A stretch of 50,094 nucleotides of DNA from Aquibacillus rhizosphaerae (GTDB lineage: Bacteria > Bacillota > Bacilli > Bacillales > Amphibacillaceae). The notes below the pieces were generated by a model. It worked only from the letters and a program-made list of their open reading frames with translations, had not been told where the DNA came from and did not search any database. Shown in pieces: positions 8,307-18,074 of this stretch; the first letter of the stretch is position 1, and the number at the start of each line of letters is the position of its first letter. The DNA is taken from the NCBI RefSeq assembly GCF_030282825.1, contig NZ_JASTZU010000028.1:1-50094 (forward strand), given 5' to 3'. A program made the translations under genes and the position numbers.

Positions 8307-11300
8307 ATGCAAGGAATTAAAGAATATTTAAAAGAGCAGGATGACATTTATTCGATTGTAAGTGGGGTATCTTCGGGTTTAAAGGAGCAACTGGTAGCTG
8401 GTCTATCTGGGTCTGCAAGAAGTGTTCTCGCATCTTTAATAAGTGAATCATCAAATAAACGAATACTTCTAGTAACGCATCAATTAATGCAAGCACAACA
8501 ACTGTACGAAGACTTATTGGAAATTTCAGACAAAAAAGAGGTTCATTTATATCCAGTTAATGAACTAGTAGCAACGGAAGTGGCTATAGCAAGTCCAGAA
8601 TTAAGAAGTCAAAGAATTGATTCATTAATGAAATGGATGGATCAAAAAAAGGGTATTTTAATTGCCCCTGTTTCTGCTCTCAAGCGGATTTTACCACCTG
8701 CCGACTATTGGAAAATGTATCAACTAGAATTTAAGATTGGTGCAGAAATATCGATAGATAATTACCTAGCTTCTTTAATTGATATGGGTTATGAACGTGT
8801 AGAAATGGCATCAAACCCAGGAGAATTTTGTTTACGTGGTGGAATAATTGATATATATCCTATTACAGAAAATAACCCAATTCGAATCGAATTGTTTGAT
8901 AATGAAGTAGACTCCATCCGTTACTTCGATGCTGAATCACAACGATCACTTAAGAAAGTGAAACAGGTTATAGTGGGTCCTGCAACGGAGCTATTGTTAA
9001 CACCAAGCGATATGGTAGCAGGAGCTCAGCGCTTAGAAGAAGAACTAGCGTCTTCATTAAAAAAAATCAACAAGCCAAGTGACAAAGAAAAACTTGCCGA
9101 AACAATAGGGCATGATATTGAACGGTTAAAGCAACAAGAACGTTTTCAAGAAATGTATAAGTATGGTTTATTCTTTTATGATAAACCTGCTAGTTTATTA
9201 GATTATTTACCTGATGATGGATTAATAATCTTAGATGAAATGAGTAGAATTCAGGAAACCGCTGGACGATTAGATGAAGAAGAGGCAGATTGGCATAGTA
9301 GCGTGCTTTCTTCTAACCAAATGGTCCGGAATATAGCTATTTCATATGATTGGCATGATGTGTGGGCTAGAATGAAGCAAACACGTCTCTATTTGTCTGT
9401 ATTTTTAAGGCATATTCCTAATACGAATCCACAAAACATTGTGAATTTATCATGTAGGTCGATGCAACAATTCCACGGACAAATGCATTTACTACAAAAT
9501 GAAGTGGCAAGATGGATTAAAGGTGACTATTCTGTCATTGTTTTTGCACCAAATAAAAAGAGAGCAATGAAAATACAATCGGTATTAGAAGATTATGATA
9601 TGGAATCTGTTATAGCTGAAAGTGATGCAGAGCTACCATTTTCTAAGCCAACGATCTTAATTGGTAATATTAGCAGTGGATTTGAATTACCAATGCACAA
9701 ATTAGCTATCTTAACGGAGAACGAACTATTTAAAAAGAAAACAGCACGACCAAAGCGTAAGCAGAAGATATCAAATGCAGAGAGAATTAAAAGTTACCAA
9801 GAATTAAAAATTGGTGATTTTGTTGTTCATGCAAATCATGGTATTGGTAAGTATATAGGAATAGAGACATTACAAGTAAACGGACTACATAAAGACTTCA
9901 TGTTATTAAAGTATTCTGGTGATGATAAGTTATTTGTACCTATTGATCAAATTGACTTAGTGCAAAAATATGTAGGCTCAGAGGGTAAAGAGCCAAAGTT
10001 ATATAAATTAGGTGGTAGTGAATGGAGAAAAGTTAAAAGTAAAGTTCAATCTACTGTTGAAGATATTGCAGATGATCTCATTGAACTATACGCAGAGAGA
10101 GAAGCAACACGAGGACATGCTTTTTCTGAAGATACAGTAATGCAAAGTGAATTTGAAGAAGCTTTTCCATATCAAGAGACGGAAGACCAACTGAGATGTA
10201 TCGAAGAGATTAAACAAGATATGCAAAGAATACGTCCAATGGATCGCCTTCTTTGTGGGGATGTTGGTTATGGGAAAACAGAAGTTGCCATTCGTGCTGC
10301 CTTTAAGGCAATCGCTGAAGGTAAACAGGTTGCAATTTTAGTCCCGACAACAATCCTTGCTCAACAGCACTATGAGACAATAATGGAAAGATTCCAGGAT
10401 TACCCTATAAACATCGGTTTGCTTAGCCGTTTTCGTACAAGGAAGCAACAAAATGAAACGATTGCTGGATTAGAAAAAGGTTTAGTTGATATTGTAATAG
10501 GAACACACCGAGTGTTATCAAAAGATGTTAAGTTTAAAAGTATAGGTCTACTAATTGTTGATGAGGAACAAAGATTTGGAGTTAAACATAAAGAGAAAAT
10601 TAAGCAACTAAAAACAAATGTGGATGTTTTAACGTTAACAGCAACTCCGATTCCAAGGACGCTTCATATGTCAATGCTAGGTGTAAGAGATTTATCTGTT
10701 ATCGAAACACCACCTGAAAATAGGTTTCCTATCCAGACCTATGTTTTAGAATATAATCCTGTATTTTTAAGAGAAGCAATTGAAAGAGAAATGGCACGTG
10801 GTGGACAAGTATTTTTCTTATATAACAGAGTCAATAACATTGAACGGATGGCTCAAGAAATAAGTGCATTAGTCGATGATGCTCGAGTAGCATTTGCACA
10901 TGGACAAATGAATGAATCCGAGTTAGAAAACGTTATGTTTTCTTTCCTAGAGGGTGAGTTTGATGTTTTGGTTAGTACAACAATTATTGAAACGGGCGTA
11001 GATATTCCAAATGTTAATACACTAATCGTATATGATGCCGATCGGATGGGACTTAGTCAGTTATACCAATTGCGTGGTCGGGTAGGAAGGTCTAATCGTA
11101 TTGCTTATGCTTATTTCACCTATCAAAAGGATAAAGTGTTAACGGAAGTTGCAGAAAAAAGGTTGCAAGCCATTAAGGAATTTACGGAGTTAGGATCTGG
11201 TTTTAAAATTGCAATGAGAGATTTATCAATACGAGGTGCAGGAAATTTATTAGGGGCTCAGCAACATGGTTTTATTGATTCTGTTGGTTTTGATATGTAT

Positions 11301-11828
11301 TCCCAAATGTTAACAGAAGCAATAAATGCACGTAAAGAAGGAAAAAAAACGGAAGAAATGAAACCGTTCGAAGTGCAATTAGATCTTAATCTTGATGCAT
11401 ATATACCTGAAAATTATATTAAAGATGGCAAACAAAAAATTGATATCTATAAACGTTTTCAAGCAATATCCAGTCAAGAAGATATCCACGATTTAAGAGA
11501 AGAGATTATAGACAGGTTTGGTGATTATCCAGAAGAGGTGGAAAATTTATTCCATGTATCTTCCTTGAAAATATATGCCCTCAAAGAACGTGTAGAATCA
11601 ATTAGTGAAAAGAAACAAACAATGGAGTTATTAGTAGAGGATGAGGCTAGTCAACAAATAGATGGGGCTAAGTTGTTTGAGTATACCAATCAGTATGGAA
11701 GAATGGTTCAGTTAGGTACGGAAAACCGTAAGCTTAAAGTCGTATTCCACTGGGGTAAAACAACGCATGCAAGAAGGTACGAGTTAGTAGAACAATTTGT
11801 GGCTGCATTAAAGGATATGAAACGTTAG
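8307..11828 (+). CDS. mfd: Transcription-repair coupling factor Mfd
   Basis: Mfd removes RNA polymerase stalled at DNA lesions and recruits UvrA for nucleotide excision repair. The 1173-residue product is full length. It has an N-terminal UvrB-like region, the RNA polymerase interaction domain (FVVHANHGIGKYIGIETL, about residue 510) and a RecG-like helicase. The helicase has Walker A GDVGYGKTE (about residue 651), DEEQRFGV (about 752) and TATPIPRTL, followed by the C-terminal TRCF domain. I chose the ATG at 8307 after GGGGGAGG; an in-frame start at 8265 lies inside the preceding terminator hairpin. Order fin-mfd-spoVT is conserved. Confidence 0.97.
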   Translation: MQGIKEYLKEQDDIYSIVSGVSSGLKEQLVAGLSGSARSVLASLISESSNKRILLVTHQLMQAQQLYEDLLEISDKKEVHLYPVNELVATEVAIASPELRSQRIDSLMKWMDQKKGILIAPVSALKRILPPADYWKMYQLEFKIGAEISIDNYLASLIDMGYERVEMASNPGEFCLRGGIIDIYPITENNPIRIELFDNEVDSIRYFDAESQRSLKKVKQVIVGPATELLLTPSDMVAGAQRLEEELASSLKKINKPSDKEKLAETIGHDIERLKQQERFQEMYKYGLFFYDKPASLLDYLPDDGLIILDEMSRIQETAGRLDEEEADWHSSVLSSNQMVRNIAISYDWHDVWARMKQTRLYLSVFLRHIPNTNPQNIVNLSCRSMQQFHGQMHLLQNEVARWIKGDYSVIVFAPNKKRAMKIQSVLEDYDMESVIAESDAELPFSKPTILIGNISSGFELPMHKLAILTENELFKKKTARPKRKQKISNAERIKSYQELKIGDFVVHANHGIGKYIGIETLQVNGLHKDFMLLKYSGDDKLFVPIDQIDLVQKYVGSEGKEPKLYKLGGSEWRKVKSKVQSTVEDIADDLIELYAEREATRGHAFSEDTVMQSEFEEAFPYQETEDQLRCIEEIKQDMQRIRPMDRLLCGDVGYGKTEVAIRAAFKAIAEGKQVAILVPTTILAQQHYETIMERFQDYPINIGLLSRFRTRKQQNETIAGLEKGLVDIVIGTHRVLSKDVKFKSIGLLIVDEEQRFGVKHKEKIKQLKTNVDVLTLTATPIPRTLHMSMLGVRDLSVIETPPENRFPIQTYVLEYNPVFLREAIEREMARGGQVFFLYNRVNNIERMAQEISALVDDARVAFAHGQMNESELENVMFSFLEGEFDVLVSTTIIETGVDIPNVNTLIVYDADRMGLSQLYQLRGRVGRSNRIAYAYFTYQKDKVLTEVAEKRLQAIKEFTELGSGFKIAMRDLSIRGAGNLLGAQQHGFIDSVGFDMYSQMLTEAINARKEGKKTEEMKPFEVQLDLNLDAYIPENYIKDGKQKIDIYKRFQAISSQEDIHDLREEIIDRFGDYPEEVENLFHVSSLKIYALKERVESISEKKQTMELLVEDEASQQIDGAKLFEYTNQYGRMVQLGTENRKLKVVFHWGKTTHARRYELVEQFVAALKDMKR

Positions 11829-11880
11829 TAAATATAGAAAAATTTATTTGATTAAATGTATAGATATGACAGTCTAATTC

Positions 11881-11887
11881 CATACTA
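11881..11887 (+). promoter_or_regulatory. Possible sigma-G -10 element of spoVT
   Basis: CATACTA fits the sigma-G -10 consensus CATNMTA, about 90 nt before spoVT, which is a sigma-G gene in B. subtilis. The -35 is poor: no GMATR at the right spacing. Tentative. Confidence 0.3.
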
Positions 11888-11976
11888 AACTCACAGCTGG
11901 TTATTTCTGCTTCTAAAATAGGAAATGTGGAAATGATAACAGAAAGATCATCAAAGAAAGAGAGGCTACACATTAT

Positions 11977-12513
11977 ATGAAAGCAACAGGAATAGTACGT
12001 CGAATTGATGATTTGGGAAGAGTAGTGATTCCAAAGGAAATTAGAAGAACATTGCGTATCCGTGAGGGAGATCCTTTAGAGATTTTTGTAGACCGTGAAG
12101 GAGAAGTCATCTTAAAAAAGTATTCGCCAATTAGCGAGTTAGGCGATTTCGCGAAAGAATATGCAGATGCGTTGTTTGATTCCATAGGTTCTCCGGTACT
12201 TATATGTGATCGCGATGAATTTATCGCAGTGTCAGGCGAATCCAAAAAAGAGTATTTAGGTAAAAATATTGGTAAGCAGATAGAAAAAGCTATGGAAGAC
12301 CGCTCGCCAATTTCTGCTGCGGAAGAATCCGATATTGAAATTATTGAAAATAATGAAGAAAAAATTTCGTCTTATGTACTTAGCCCAATTATCGCAAATG
12401 GAGATCCAATAGGGTGTGTAATGATTATGTCAAAAGAAAATAATAACATTGGGATAGTTGAACAAAAGGCTGTTGAAACAGCAGCAAGCTTTTTAGCTAG
12501 ACAAATGGAATAA
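11977..12513 (+). CDS. spoVT: Stage V sporulation regulator SpoVT
   Basis: SpoVT is the AbrB-like regulator of forespore sigma-G genes. The 178-residue protein starts MKATGIVRRIDDLGRVVIPK, the swapped-hairpin AbrB DNA-binding domain (residues 1-52, including REGDPLEIFVD). A GAF-like C-terminal domain follows (about 55-178, with SPVLICDRDEFIAVSGESKKEYLGK). Length and architecture match B. subtilis. The start follows AAAGAGAGG. A terminator follows, so it is monocistronic. In B. subtilis the next gene is yabM; here glcT, ptsG and an inverted-repeat element separate them. Confidence 0.96.
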   Translation: MKATGIVRRIDDLGRVVIPKEIRRTLRIREGDPLEIFVDREGEVILKKYSPISELGDFAKEYADALFDSIGSPVLICDRDEFIAVSGESKKEYLGKNIGKQIEKAMEDRSPISAAEESDIEIIENNEEKISSYVLSPIIANGDPIGCVMIMSKENNNIGIVEQKAVETAASFLARQME

Positions 12514-12539
12514 CAAGTAAAGGAATCTACATCAATGTA

Positions 12540-12591
12540 TAAGCTGGTTTGCAGAGGTTATAGCCTTTTAAACCAGCTTATTATTTTTTAT
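12540..12591 (+). terminator. spoVT terminator
   Basis: AAGCTGGTTT (12541-12550) and AAACCAGCTT (12570-12579) form a perfect 10-bp stem with a 19-nt loop, followed by a T-rich stretch. Confidence 0.7.
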
Positions 12592-12669
12592 TCTTGTAAA
12601 ATTGAACGTTTCCATATACGATTGTTGTTATAATATAGGTTTCACAAGCGTATAGGCTGGAGGATTGTT

Positions 12670-13512
12670 ATGGAACAAGAGCTCATCGTGCAAAAAGCAC
12701 TTAATAATAATGTTATTATTGCAGAGCATCCAATTTATAAAGAAGTTGTATTAATTGGAAAGGGTATCGGATTTAATCGTAAATTCGGGGACAAAGTCAC
12801 CTTTGATAAAGCAGATAAAACATTTTTATTAAAAGATAAACAAGAAAAAGAGCAGTATGTTAATTTGATGTCTTATATAGATAAAGATTTAATTGACTTT
12901 TTAAATGATATTTTAATTTTCATTGAAGATCGAATGGAACAATCACTAAATGAACATATACACGTCGCTTTAACAGATCATTTATCATTCGCAATTAATA
13001 GGGTGACTAAAAAGGTTCAGTTCTCAAATCCCTTTTTATTTGAAATTGAATCTTTATACCCTAAAGAATACCAAATAGCAAAAGAAGTAGTTGAAAAAGT
13101 TAAGGCAAAAACTGGTCTGGATTTCCCGGAAGGTGAGATAGGTTTTATTGCTTTACATATTCATAGTGCTGTGACAGATAAATCAATTAACGATATTAAT
13201 CGTCATCATAAGTTAATTTCTAAAATGGTAAACGTTATTGAAGAAAATTTAAAAGTAGATATTAAAAAAAATGATGTAAATTATAATAGATTAATTCAGC
13301 ACCTACATCGTGCAATTGATCGGGCCCACCACGGTGAGAAATTAGGAGAACAAAAAAGTTTAGCAGACATGTTGAAATTAACATATCCTTTATGTTACAA
13401 TCTTTCATGGAAGTTGATTAAAGTGATGCAAAAGCAATTAAATAAGCCTGTAGATGAAACGGAAGCGCTCTATTTAACCATTCATTTGCAGCGATTAACC
13501 AATAAAATTTAA
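12670..13512 (+). CDS. glcT: PTS-dependent antiterminator GlcT
   Basis: This is a BglG-family RNA-binding antiterminator. The 280-residue protein has an N-terminal co-antiterminator domain (residues 1-57, MEQELIVQKALNNNVIIAEH and GKGIGFNRKFGD). Two PRD domains follow, with phosphorylatable histidines in TDHLSFAI and ALHIHSA (PRD1), and LIQHLHRAIDR and LTIHLQRL (PRD2). Family knowledge: with glucose present, GlcT is not phosphorylated by EII-Glc and binds the RAT to prevent termination before ptsG. The RAT/terminator found just downstream, followed by ptsG, makes GlcT the specific call over other BglG members. The ATG follows TGGAGGA. Insertion of this pair at this locus differs from B. subtilis. 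Confidence 0.92.
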   Translation: MEQELIVQKALNNNVIIAEHPIYKEVVLIGKGIGFNRKFGDKVTFDKADKTFLLKDKQEKEQYVNLMSYIDKDLIDFLNDILIFIEDRMEQSLNEHIHVALTDHLSFAINRVTKKVQFSNPFLFEIESLYPKEYQIAKEVVEKVKAKTGLDFPEGEIGFIALHIHSAVTDKSINDINRHHKLISKMVNVIEENLKVDIKKNDVNYNRLIQHLHRAIDRAHHGEKLGEQKSLADMLKLTYPLCYNLSWKLIKVMQKQLNKPVDETEALYLTIHLQRLTNKI

Positions 13513-13513
13513 T

Positions 13514-13543
13514 TACGTGTTACTGACTCGATCAGGCATGAGT
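13514..13543 (+). promoter_or_regulatory. RAT, RNA antiterminator target of GlcT
   Basis: The segment from ACGTGTTACTGACTCGATCA to GGCATGAGT is very close to the ribonucleic antiterminator of B. subtilis ptsG as I remember it. It can fold on itself, and its 3' half overlaps the left arm of the terminator that follows. The two structures are therefore mutually exclusive, which is the classical GlcT switch. Confidence 0.8.
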
Positions 13544-13620
13544 AAAAAAAGCTTTTTAGGTTAGCATATGGGTAAGTACCATATGTTACTTAGAAATCTT
13601 TTTATACTCATGTCTTTTTT
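13536..13620 (+). terminator. ptsG leader terminator (GlcT-controlled)
   Basis: CATGAGTA with its A-run and G (13537-13551) pairs with C, T-run and TACTCATG (13598-13612), followed by a T-run. An inner hairpin CATATGGT/ACCATATG (13565-13572 with 13578-13585) makes it branched. The left arm overlaps the RAT. Confidence 0.8.
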
Positions 13621-13683
13621 TGGTTTTTTTGATTGCATAAGACATTCACTTAATCACTTAAATAATATTTAGGAGGAAATAAT

Positions 13684-15624
13684 ATGTTTAAGAATTTATT
13701 CGGTTTACTGCAACGTATTGGTCGCGCATTAATGCTACCAGTATCCGTATTACCAGCAGCCGGACTATTACTCGGTCTAGGACATGAAAATGTTTTTGAT
13801 ATTGCTGTAATGGCGCAAGCTGGTGGAATTATATTTGATAATTTACCATTGCTGTTTGCAATTGGTGTTGCAATTGGTTTATCTGATGGAGATGGTGTAG
13901 CCGGTTTAGCATCTGTTATCGGTTTCCTAACAATGAATGTAACGCTTGGTATTATGGCGGAAACATTTGGGGCAGACACGGTTGAAATGTTAGGTATAAC
14001 CACCTTACAAATGGGTGTGTTTGGCGGTATCATTATGGGTATTGTTGCATCCGTCTTGTATAAACGGTTTTATAACATTGAGTTACCACAATTTTTAGGA
14101 TTCTTTGCCGGAAAACGGTTCGTTCCAATTATTACAGCGGCAACTGGTGTGCTACTAGGTATGATTTTCGTTTTTGTTTGGCCACCAATTCAAAATGTAA
14201 TTGATTGGTTCTCTGTACTAGCTACAGAAACAGGTTCAACAGTAGCGGCATTTATTTTCGGTTTTGTACAACGTGCGTTGATTCCGTTTGGATTGCACCA
14301 CATTTTTTATCAACCATTCTGGTATGAGTTTGGTACATTTGTTAACGATGCAGGTGAAACCGTACGTGGTGATATGACGCGTTACTTTGAAGGGGACCCT
14401 GAAGCTGGTACATTTATGGCTGGTTTATTCCCATTCATGTTATTCGGTTTACCAGCAGCAGCACTTGCTATTTATCATGAAGCAAAACCTAAAAATAAAG
14501 CAAAAGTTGCAGGTATCATGGCTTCAGCTGCACTTACATCTTTTTTAACTGGTATTACAGAACCTATTGAATTTGCGTTTCTATTTGTAGCGCCAGCACT
14601 ATTCATAATTCACTGTTTCTTTGCAGGTCTATCATTCGTAGCAATGGACTTGTTAAATGTTAAAGCAGGTTTCACATTCTCAGGTGGTTTCATTGACTAT
14701 ATTTTATATTGGGGATTATCAACTAATGCATGGATGGTTATTCCAGTTGGTATCGTATTCGCATTTCTTTATTACTTCGGTTTCCGGTTTGCAATTAGAA
14801 GATGGAACTTAATGACACCAGGTCGTGAAGAAGATGAAGAAGACGAAGAGGGCGGATCAGAAATAAAAGGTGATCTTCCTTATGAAGTATTAGAAAGTTT
14901 AGGTGGACAAGAAAATATTACACATCTTGACGCTTGTATTACAAGACTACGTGTCTCTGTAAATGACAAAGGCTCTGTAGATAAGAAACGCCTTAAGAAA
15001 TTAGGTGCTTCAGGTGTAATGGAAGTTGGTAACAACATTCAAGCAATCTTCGGTCCGAAATCTGATACGTTAAAAGGACAAATCAGAGATATTATTGATG
15101 GTAAAGCACCACGTAAAGCAGAAGAAAAAAGTAAAGATGCAAATGATGCAGAAGCACCAATTTTTAATGGTCCAGTTGACTTTACTAGTCCAATGAAAGG
15201 TGAAGTTGTATCAATCGAAGAAGTTCCAGACCAAGTCTTTTCACAAAAAATGATGGGTGATGGTTTTGCGATTAAACCAGATGGTGGAAATGTTGTGTCA
15301 CCTGTTAATGGTAAAATCTTAAATATATTCCCTACCATGCACGCAATTGGTATCCAAGCTGAAGATGGAATGGAGATTCTAATTCATATTGGTATCGATA
15401 CAGTCAAGCTAAAGGGTGAAGGATTTACTGCGAAGGTTGAGGAAGGCGATGAAATTAAACAAGGTCAGGTATTAATGGAAGTAGATCTAGATTATATTTC
15501 AGCGAACGCACCTTCAACAGTGACTCCGGTCATTTTTACTAATTTACGTGAAGGGCAAACTGTAGAAGTAAAAGCAACAAGTAAAGTAAATGAAAATGAT
15601 AAAAATATAATAGAAATTAAGTAA
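13684..15624 (+). CDS. ptsG: PTS glucose transporter EIICBA
   Basis: PtsG takes up glucose and phosphorylates it to glucose-6-phosphate. The 646-residue protein has domains in the order C-B-A. The membrane EIIC domain (about residues 1-385) starts [24 protein letters not shown] (about 395-475) has the phosphocysteine C418 in [13 protein letters not shown] (about 495-620) has the phosphohistidine H568 in [12 protein letters not shown]. An acidic linker ([10 protein letters not shown]) joins C and B. It is somewhat shorter than the ~700 residues of B. subtilis PtsG. The start follows AGGAGG. A GlcT-type RAT/terminator precedes it and a strong terminator follows. Specificity for glucose is inferred from the pairing with glcT and the RAT. 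Confidence 0.92.
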   Translation: MFKNLFGLLQRIGRALMLPVSVLPAAGLLLGLGHENVFDIAVMAQAGGIIFDNLPLLFAIGVAIGLSDGDGVAGLASVIGFLTMNVTLGIMAETFGADTVEMLGITTLQMGVFGGIIMGIVASVLYKRFYNIELPQFLGFFAGKRFVPIITAATGVLLGMIFVFVWPPIQNVIDWFSVLATETGSTVAAFIFGFVQRALIPFGLHHIFYQPFWYEFGTFVNDAGETVRGDMTRYFEGDPEAGTFMAGLFPFMLFGLPAAALAIYHEAKPKNKAKVAGIMASAALTSFLTGITEPIEFAFLFVAPALFIIHCFFAGLSFVAMDLLNVKAGFTFSGGFIDYILYWGLSTNAWMVIPVGIVFAFLYYFGFRFAIRRWNLMTPGREEDEEDEEGGSEIKGDLPYEVLESLGGQENITHLDACITRLRVSVNDKGSVDKKRLKKLGASGVMEVGNNIQAIFGPKSDTLKGQIRDIIDGKAPRKAEEKSKDANDAEAPIFNGPVDFTSPMKGEVVSIEEVPDQVFSQKMMGDGFAIKPDGGNVVSPVNGKILNIFPTMHAIGIQAEDGMEILIHIGIDTVKLKGEGFTAKVEEGDEIKQGQVLMEVDLDYISANAPSTVTPVIFTNLREGQTVEVKATSKVNENDKNIIEIK

Positions 15625-15626
15625 TG

Positions 15627-15668
15627 AAAAAACCGCTAGTGCAGATTGCTGCATTAGCGGTTTTTTTA
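15627..15668 (+). terminator. ptsG terminator
   Basis: AAAAAACCGCTA pairs with TAGCGGTTTTTT, with an inner TGCAG/CTGCA stem, and the right arm ends in a T-run. Confidence 0.85.
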
Positions 15669-15837
15669 ACATCTGATTCCAGTGCGATAGTTACCTCAGA
15701 TGTTAATCAAGTCTGAAACCGATTCATTAAAAAAAGCTATACTCTAAAATTATGTTGTTTATGACAGATAAAATATAAAGTGCGCACTAACTGTTATGTT
15801 GATTTCCTCCATAGTTCGTTAGATTAGTGATTCGTCC

Positions 15838-15985
15838 AACACTTCGGAAATACACTACGCTTTCCGTGGGCTCGAGCTGAGCCTCCTCGATAGCAAGTGT
15901 TTTATGGTGGGCCGAGTAATCGCAGGCCCAAAGAACACTTCCTTACTCTGTGGAGTCTCAGCATCATCACTTTCCCACAGGATAA
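15838..15985 (-). repeat. Dispersed non-coding repeat, copy 2 (reverse)
   Basis: Read on the reverse strand, this carries the family landmarks CCTGTGGGAAAG, GCTGAGACTCC, GAGGAGGCTCAGCTCGAGCC and CACGGAAAGCGTAGTGTATT. It is diverged from copies 1 and 3 but keeps the same order of blocks. Confidence 0.5.
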
Positions 15986-16187
15986 GGAAAGTTTCTTAGA
16001 ACAACATCGCACGCAGAAAATCGGTTTGTATTTTCAAGGAGTCTCCGTGTATTTTCTACGTTAGGATAGTGTTGTTCATAGAATTCAATTATGCATTTCA
16101 TGAAGTTTAATGCTCGAAAAGCTATAAAAACATTTAAATCACTAATGTAAAATTTATTATCACAATTAGTGAAGACAGAATACATAG

Positions 16188-16300
16188 ACTCCTACGGGAA
16201 CAGCGCGAGCTGAAGATCCACTCAGAAGCGATTTTCTTCTGAGTTAGCTGAAGCCGTGCCCGTGGAAAGCGGAGTATTCTGCCGGAACGAAGTATTACAA
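16188..16300 (+). repeat. Dispersed non-coding repeat, copy 3
   Basis: CTCCTACGGGAACAGCGCGA, GCTGAAGATCCACTCAGAAG, a reverse-complement CTTCTGAGT, GCTGAAGCCGTGCCCGTGG and AAAGCGGAGTATTCTGCCGG follow one another. The inner halves (ACTCAGAAG with CTTCTGAGT) can form a long hairpin. This is the best-preserved copy in the window. Confidence 0.6.
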
Positions 16301-16486
16301 CTCGGGTCACCATTGCAACAGAATTTTACAAATGTAAAGAATACTTAGTGCGCACTTTACATCAAGTTCGACGGGTGTAAAGTAACAATGTTAAAAAAAG
16401 CCTATAAAAAAGCTTGCAGGCAAGTACTTCCATATTTATGATATAATTTTAAAGATTGTAGAAAGTTACTAGAAAGGCGTTACATT

Positions 16487-18070
16487 ATGGAAAATGGGCA
16501 AACAAAACAGATTTATAAAGGTGCTTTATTATTAACTTTAACTGGATTATTAAGTAAAGTACTTAGTGCGGGATATCGGATTCCACTTCAAAATATAACA
16601 GGTGATATTGGTTTTTATATTTATCAACAAATTTATCCGGTTTTAGGAATAGCGATGATGTTATCTTTATATGGATTTCCTACTGCTATTTCTAAATTGG
16701 TAGCTGAGCACAAAGAAGAAGGAAACGAACCATCTCTTCCTTCCTTTTACTTACCTATTTTTTGTTTGCTAATTTCTATAAACACAATACTGTTTGTAGG
16801 TTTATTCATTTATTCTGATAAAATTGCGGGATGGATGGGTGATATTCATTTATCTAAATCAATACGAATGTCCGCATATATCTTTTTAATCATCCCCTTT
16901 ACGTCGATTATAAGAGGGGTATTTCAAGGCAATAATAATATGGTACCAACTGCAATTTCACAAGTAATAGAACAAGTAGTAAGAGTAAGTATTATTCTAT
17001 TCACAGCAATTTTACTTATTCAACAAGGGGAAAACCTATATGAAATAGGGTCTGGGGCTGCTTTAGGGTCGATTTTTGGTGCAGTTATTACATTTATTTC
17101 ATTATTGTTTTTTTGGATAAAAAGTAAGCCAATTGGAAGTAGGTCTTATCCATTCAAATGGCTAACCTATTTTCGTGTAGTTATTATTTATGGAATTTGT
17201 ATTAGCGTTAATCACATGCTGTTACTACTCATGCAATTTTCCGATGCATTTACACTAGTACCTAATTTAGTTAACGCTGGTGCGACTTTAGCTGAGGCAA
17301 AGCAATGGAAAGGTATCCTAGATAGAGGACAACCTTTGATACAACTTGGTACAGTGCTGGGTTCATCCCTAGCGTTAGCATTGATTCCACAGGTAACAAA
17401 AAATAGATTAAAGCTTTATCCAGAAGTTTTTAAAGCTCATATTCAAAGTGCTTTTAAGATTAGTTTCTATTTATCGATTGCGGCAACAGTAGGACTTGTG
17501 ATTATTTTTCCATATGTTAACATCTTGTTGTTTCGGGATGATAACGGTAGTTTTGCACTTCGTTTATTGGCCTGTACAATTATTTTTACTTCCCTAGTCA
17601 TTACTATAGCATCGGTTCTGCAAGGACTAGGATATGTATATCGTACTGCAGTGTTTATTCTTTTAGGAGTTTGTGCAAAAAGCATACTTAACTATATGCT
17701 AATTCCTCTTTACGGAATTGAAGGTAGTGCGCTCGCTACACTGATGAGCGTTTTATTCGTACTTTTTCTAAACATATCTCAATTAAAAAAAATTCTTCCC
17801 AATACTAGATTATTGATTATACCATGGCGAGCATTCAGTACCGCCCTTAGCTTTATGGTTATCTTTTTAATAATAATGAACCAGTTCTTTTTTGAAATAT
17901 TTCAAATAACCTCCCGACTGGATTATTTAGGTTATGTTCTACTTGTATCCATTTTAGGGGCCCTAAGTTATATTATTATTCTTGTTAAACTTAAGGGGTT
18001 TACTAACGAGGAGTTACAAGGTCTCCCTTTTGGAGAATTACTTATTGAAGCTATGCAAAGGAGGAAATAA
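16487..18070 (+). CDS. yabM: YabM, SpoVB/MurJ-like polysaccharide flippase
   Basis: This is a 527-residue multi-pass membrane protein of the MOP (MATE-like) superfamily, polysaccharide biosynthesis branch. The N-terminus KGALLLTLTGLLSKVLSAGYRIPLQN and the later FRDDNGSFALRLLACTIIFTS and LIPLYGIEGSALATLMS are typical. Relatives include SpoVB (spore cortex) and MurJ/Amj-type lipid II flippases; the substrate of YabM itself is not established. The ATG follows AAAGGCG weakly. It heads the conserved block yabM-yabN-yabO-yabP-yabQ-divIC, with only 4 bp between its stop codon and the yabN start. Confidence 0.88.
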   Translation: MENGQTKQIYKGALLLTLTGLLSKVLSAGYRIPLQNITGDIGFYIYQQIYPVLGIAMMLSLYGFPTAISKLVAEHKEEGNEPSLPSFYLPIFCLLISINTILFVGLFIYSDKIAGWMGDIHLSKSIRMSAYIFLIIPFTSIIRGVFQGNNNMVPTAISQVIEQVVRVSIILFTAILLIQQGENLYEIGSGAALGSIFGAVITFISLLFFWIKSKPIGSRSYPFKWLTYFRVVIIYGICISVNHMLLLLMQFSDAFTLVPNLVNAGATLAEAKQWKGILDRGQPLIQLGTVLGSSLALALIPQVTKNRLKLYPEVFKAHIQSAFKISFYLSIAATVGLVIIFPYVNILLFRDDNGSFALRLLACTIIFTSLVITIASVLQGLGYVYRTAVFILLGVCAKSILNYMLIPLYGIEGSALATLMSVLFVLFLNISQLKKILPNTRLLIIPWRAFSTALSFMVIFLIIMNQFFFEIFQITSRLDYLGYVLLVSILGALSYIIILVKLKGFTNEELQGLPFGELLIEAMQRRK

Positions 18071-18074
18071 ACAA

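Larger units (their letters stand above)
15776..16362. mobile_element. MITE-like inverted-repeat element
   Basis: The ends TATAAAGTGCGCACTAACT (15774-15792) and, on the opposite strand, TGTAAAGTGCGCACTAAGT (16344-16362) are inverted repeats. Part of this match is the self-palindromic core AGTGCGCACT. Inside, two copies of the dispersed repeat family lie in opposite orientation (about 15838-15985 reverse, 16188-16295 forward) around a central A/T-rich part. No transposase gene is present. It occupies most of the 860-bp gap between ptsG and yabM. I cannot see clear target-site duplications. Confidence 0.5.

Noticed and set aside
15967-16185. 72-codon reverse-strand reading inside the inverted-repeat element
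   Set aside because: It starts and ends within repeat copies, has no ribosome site and no family resemblance. It is more likely chance within the element.
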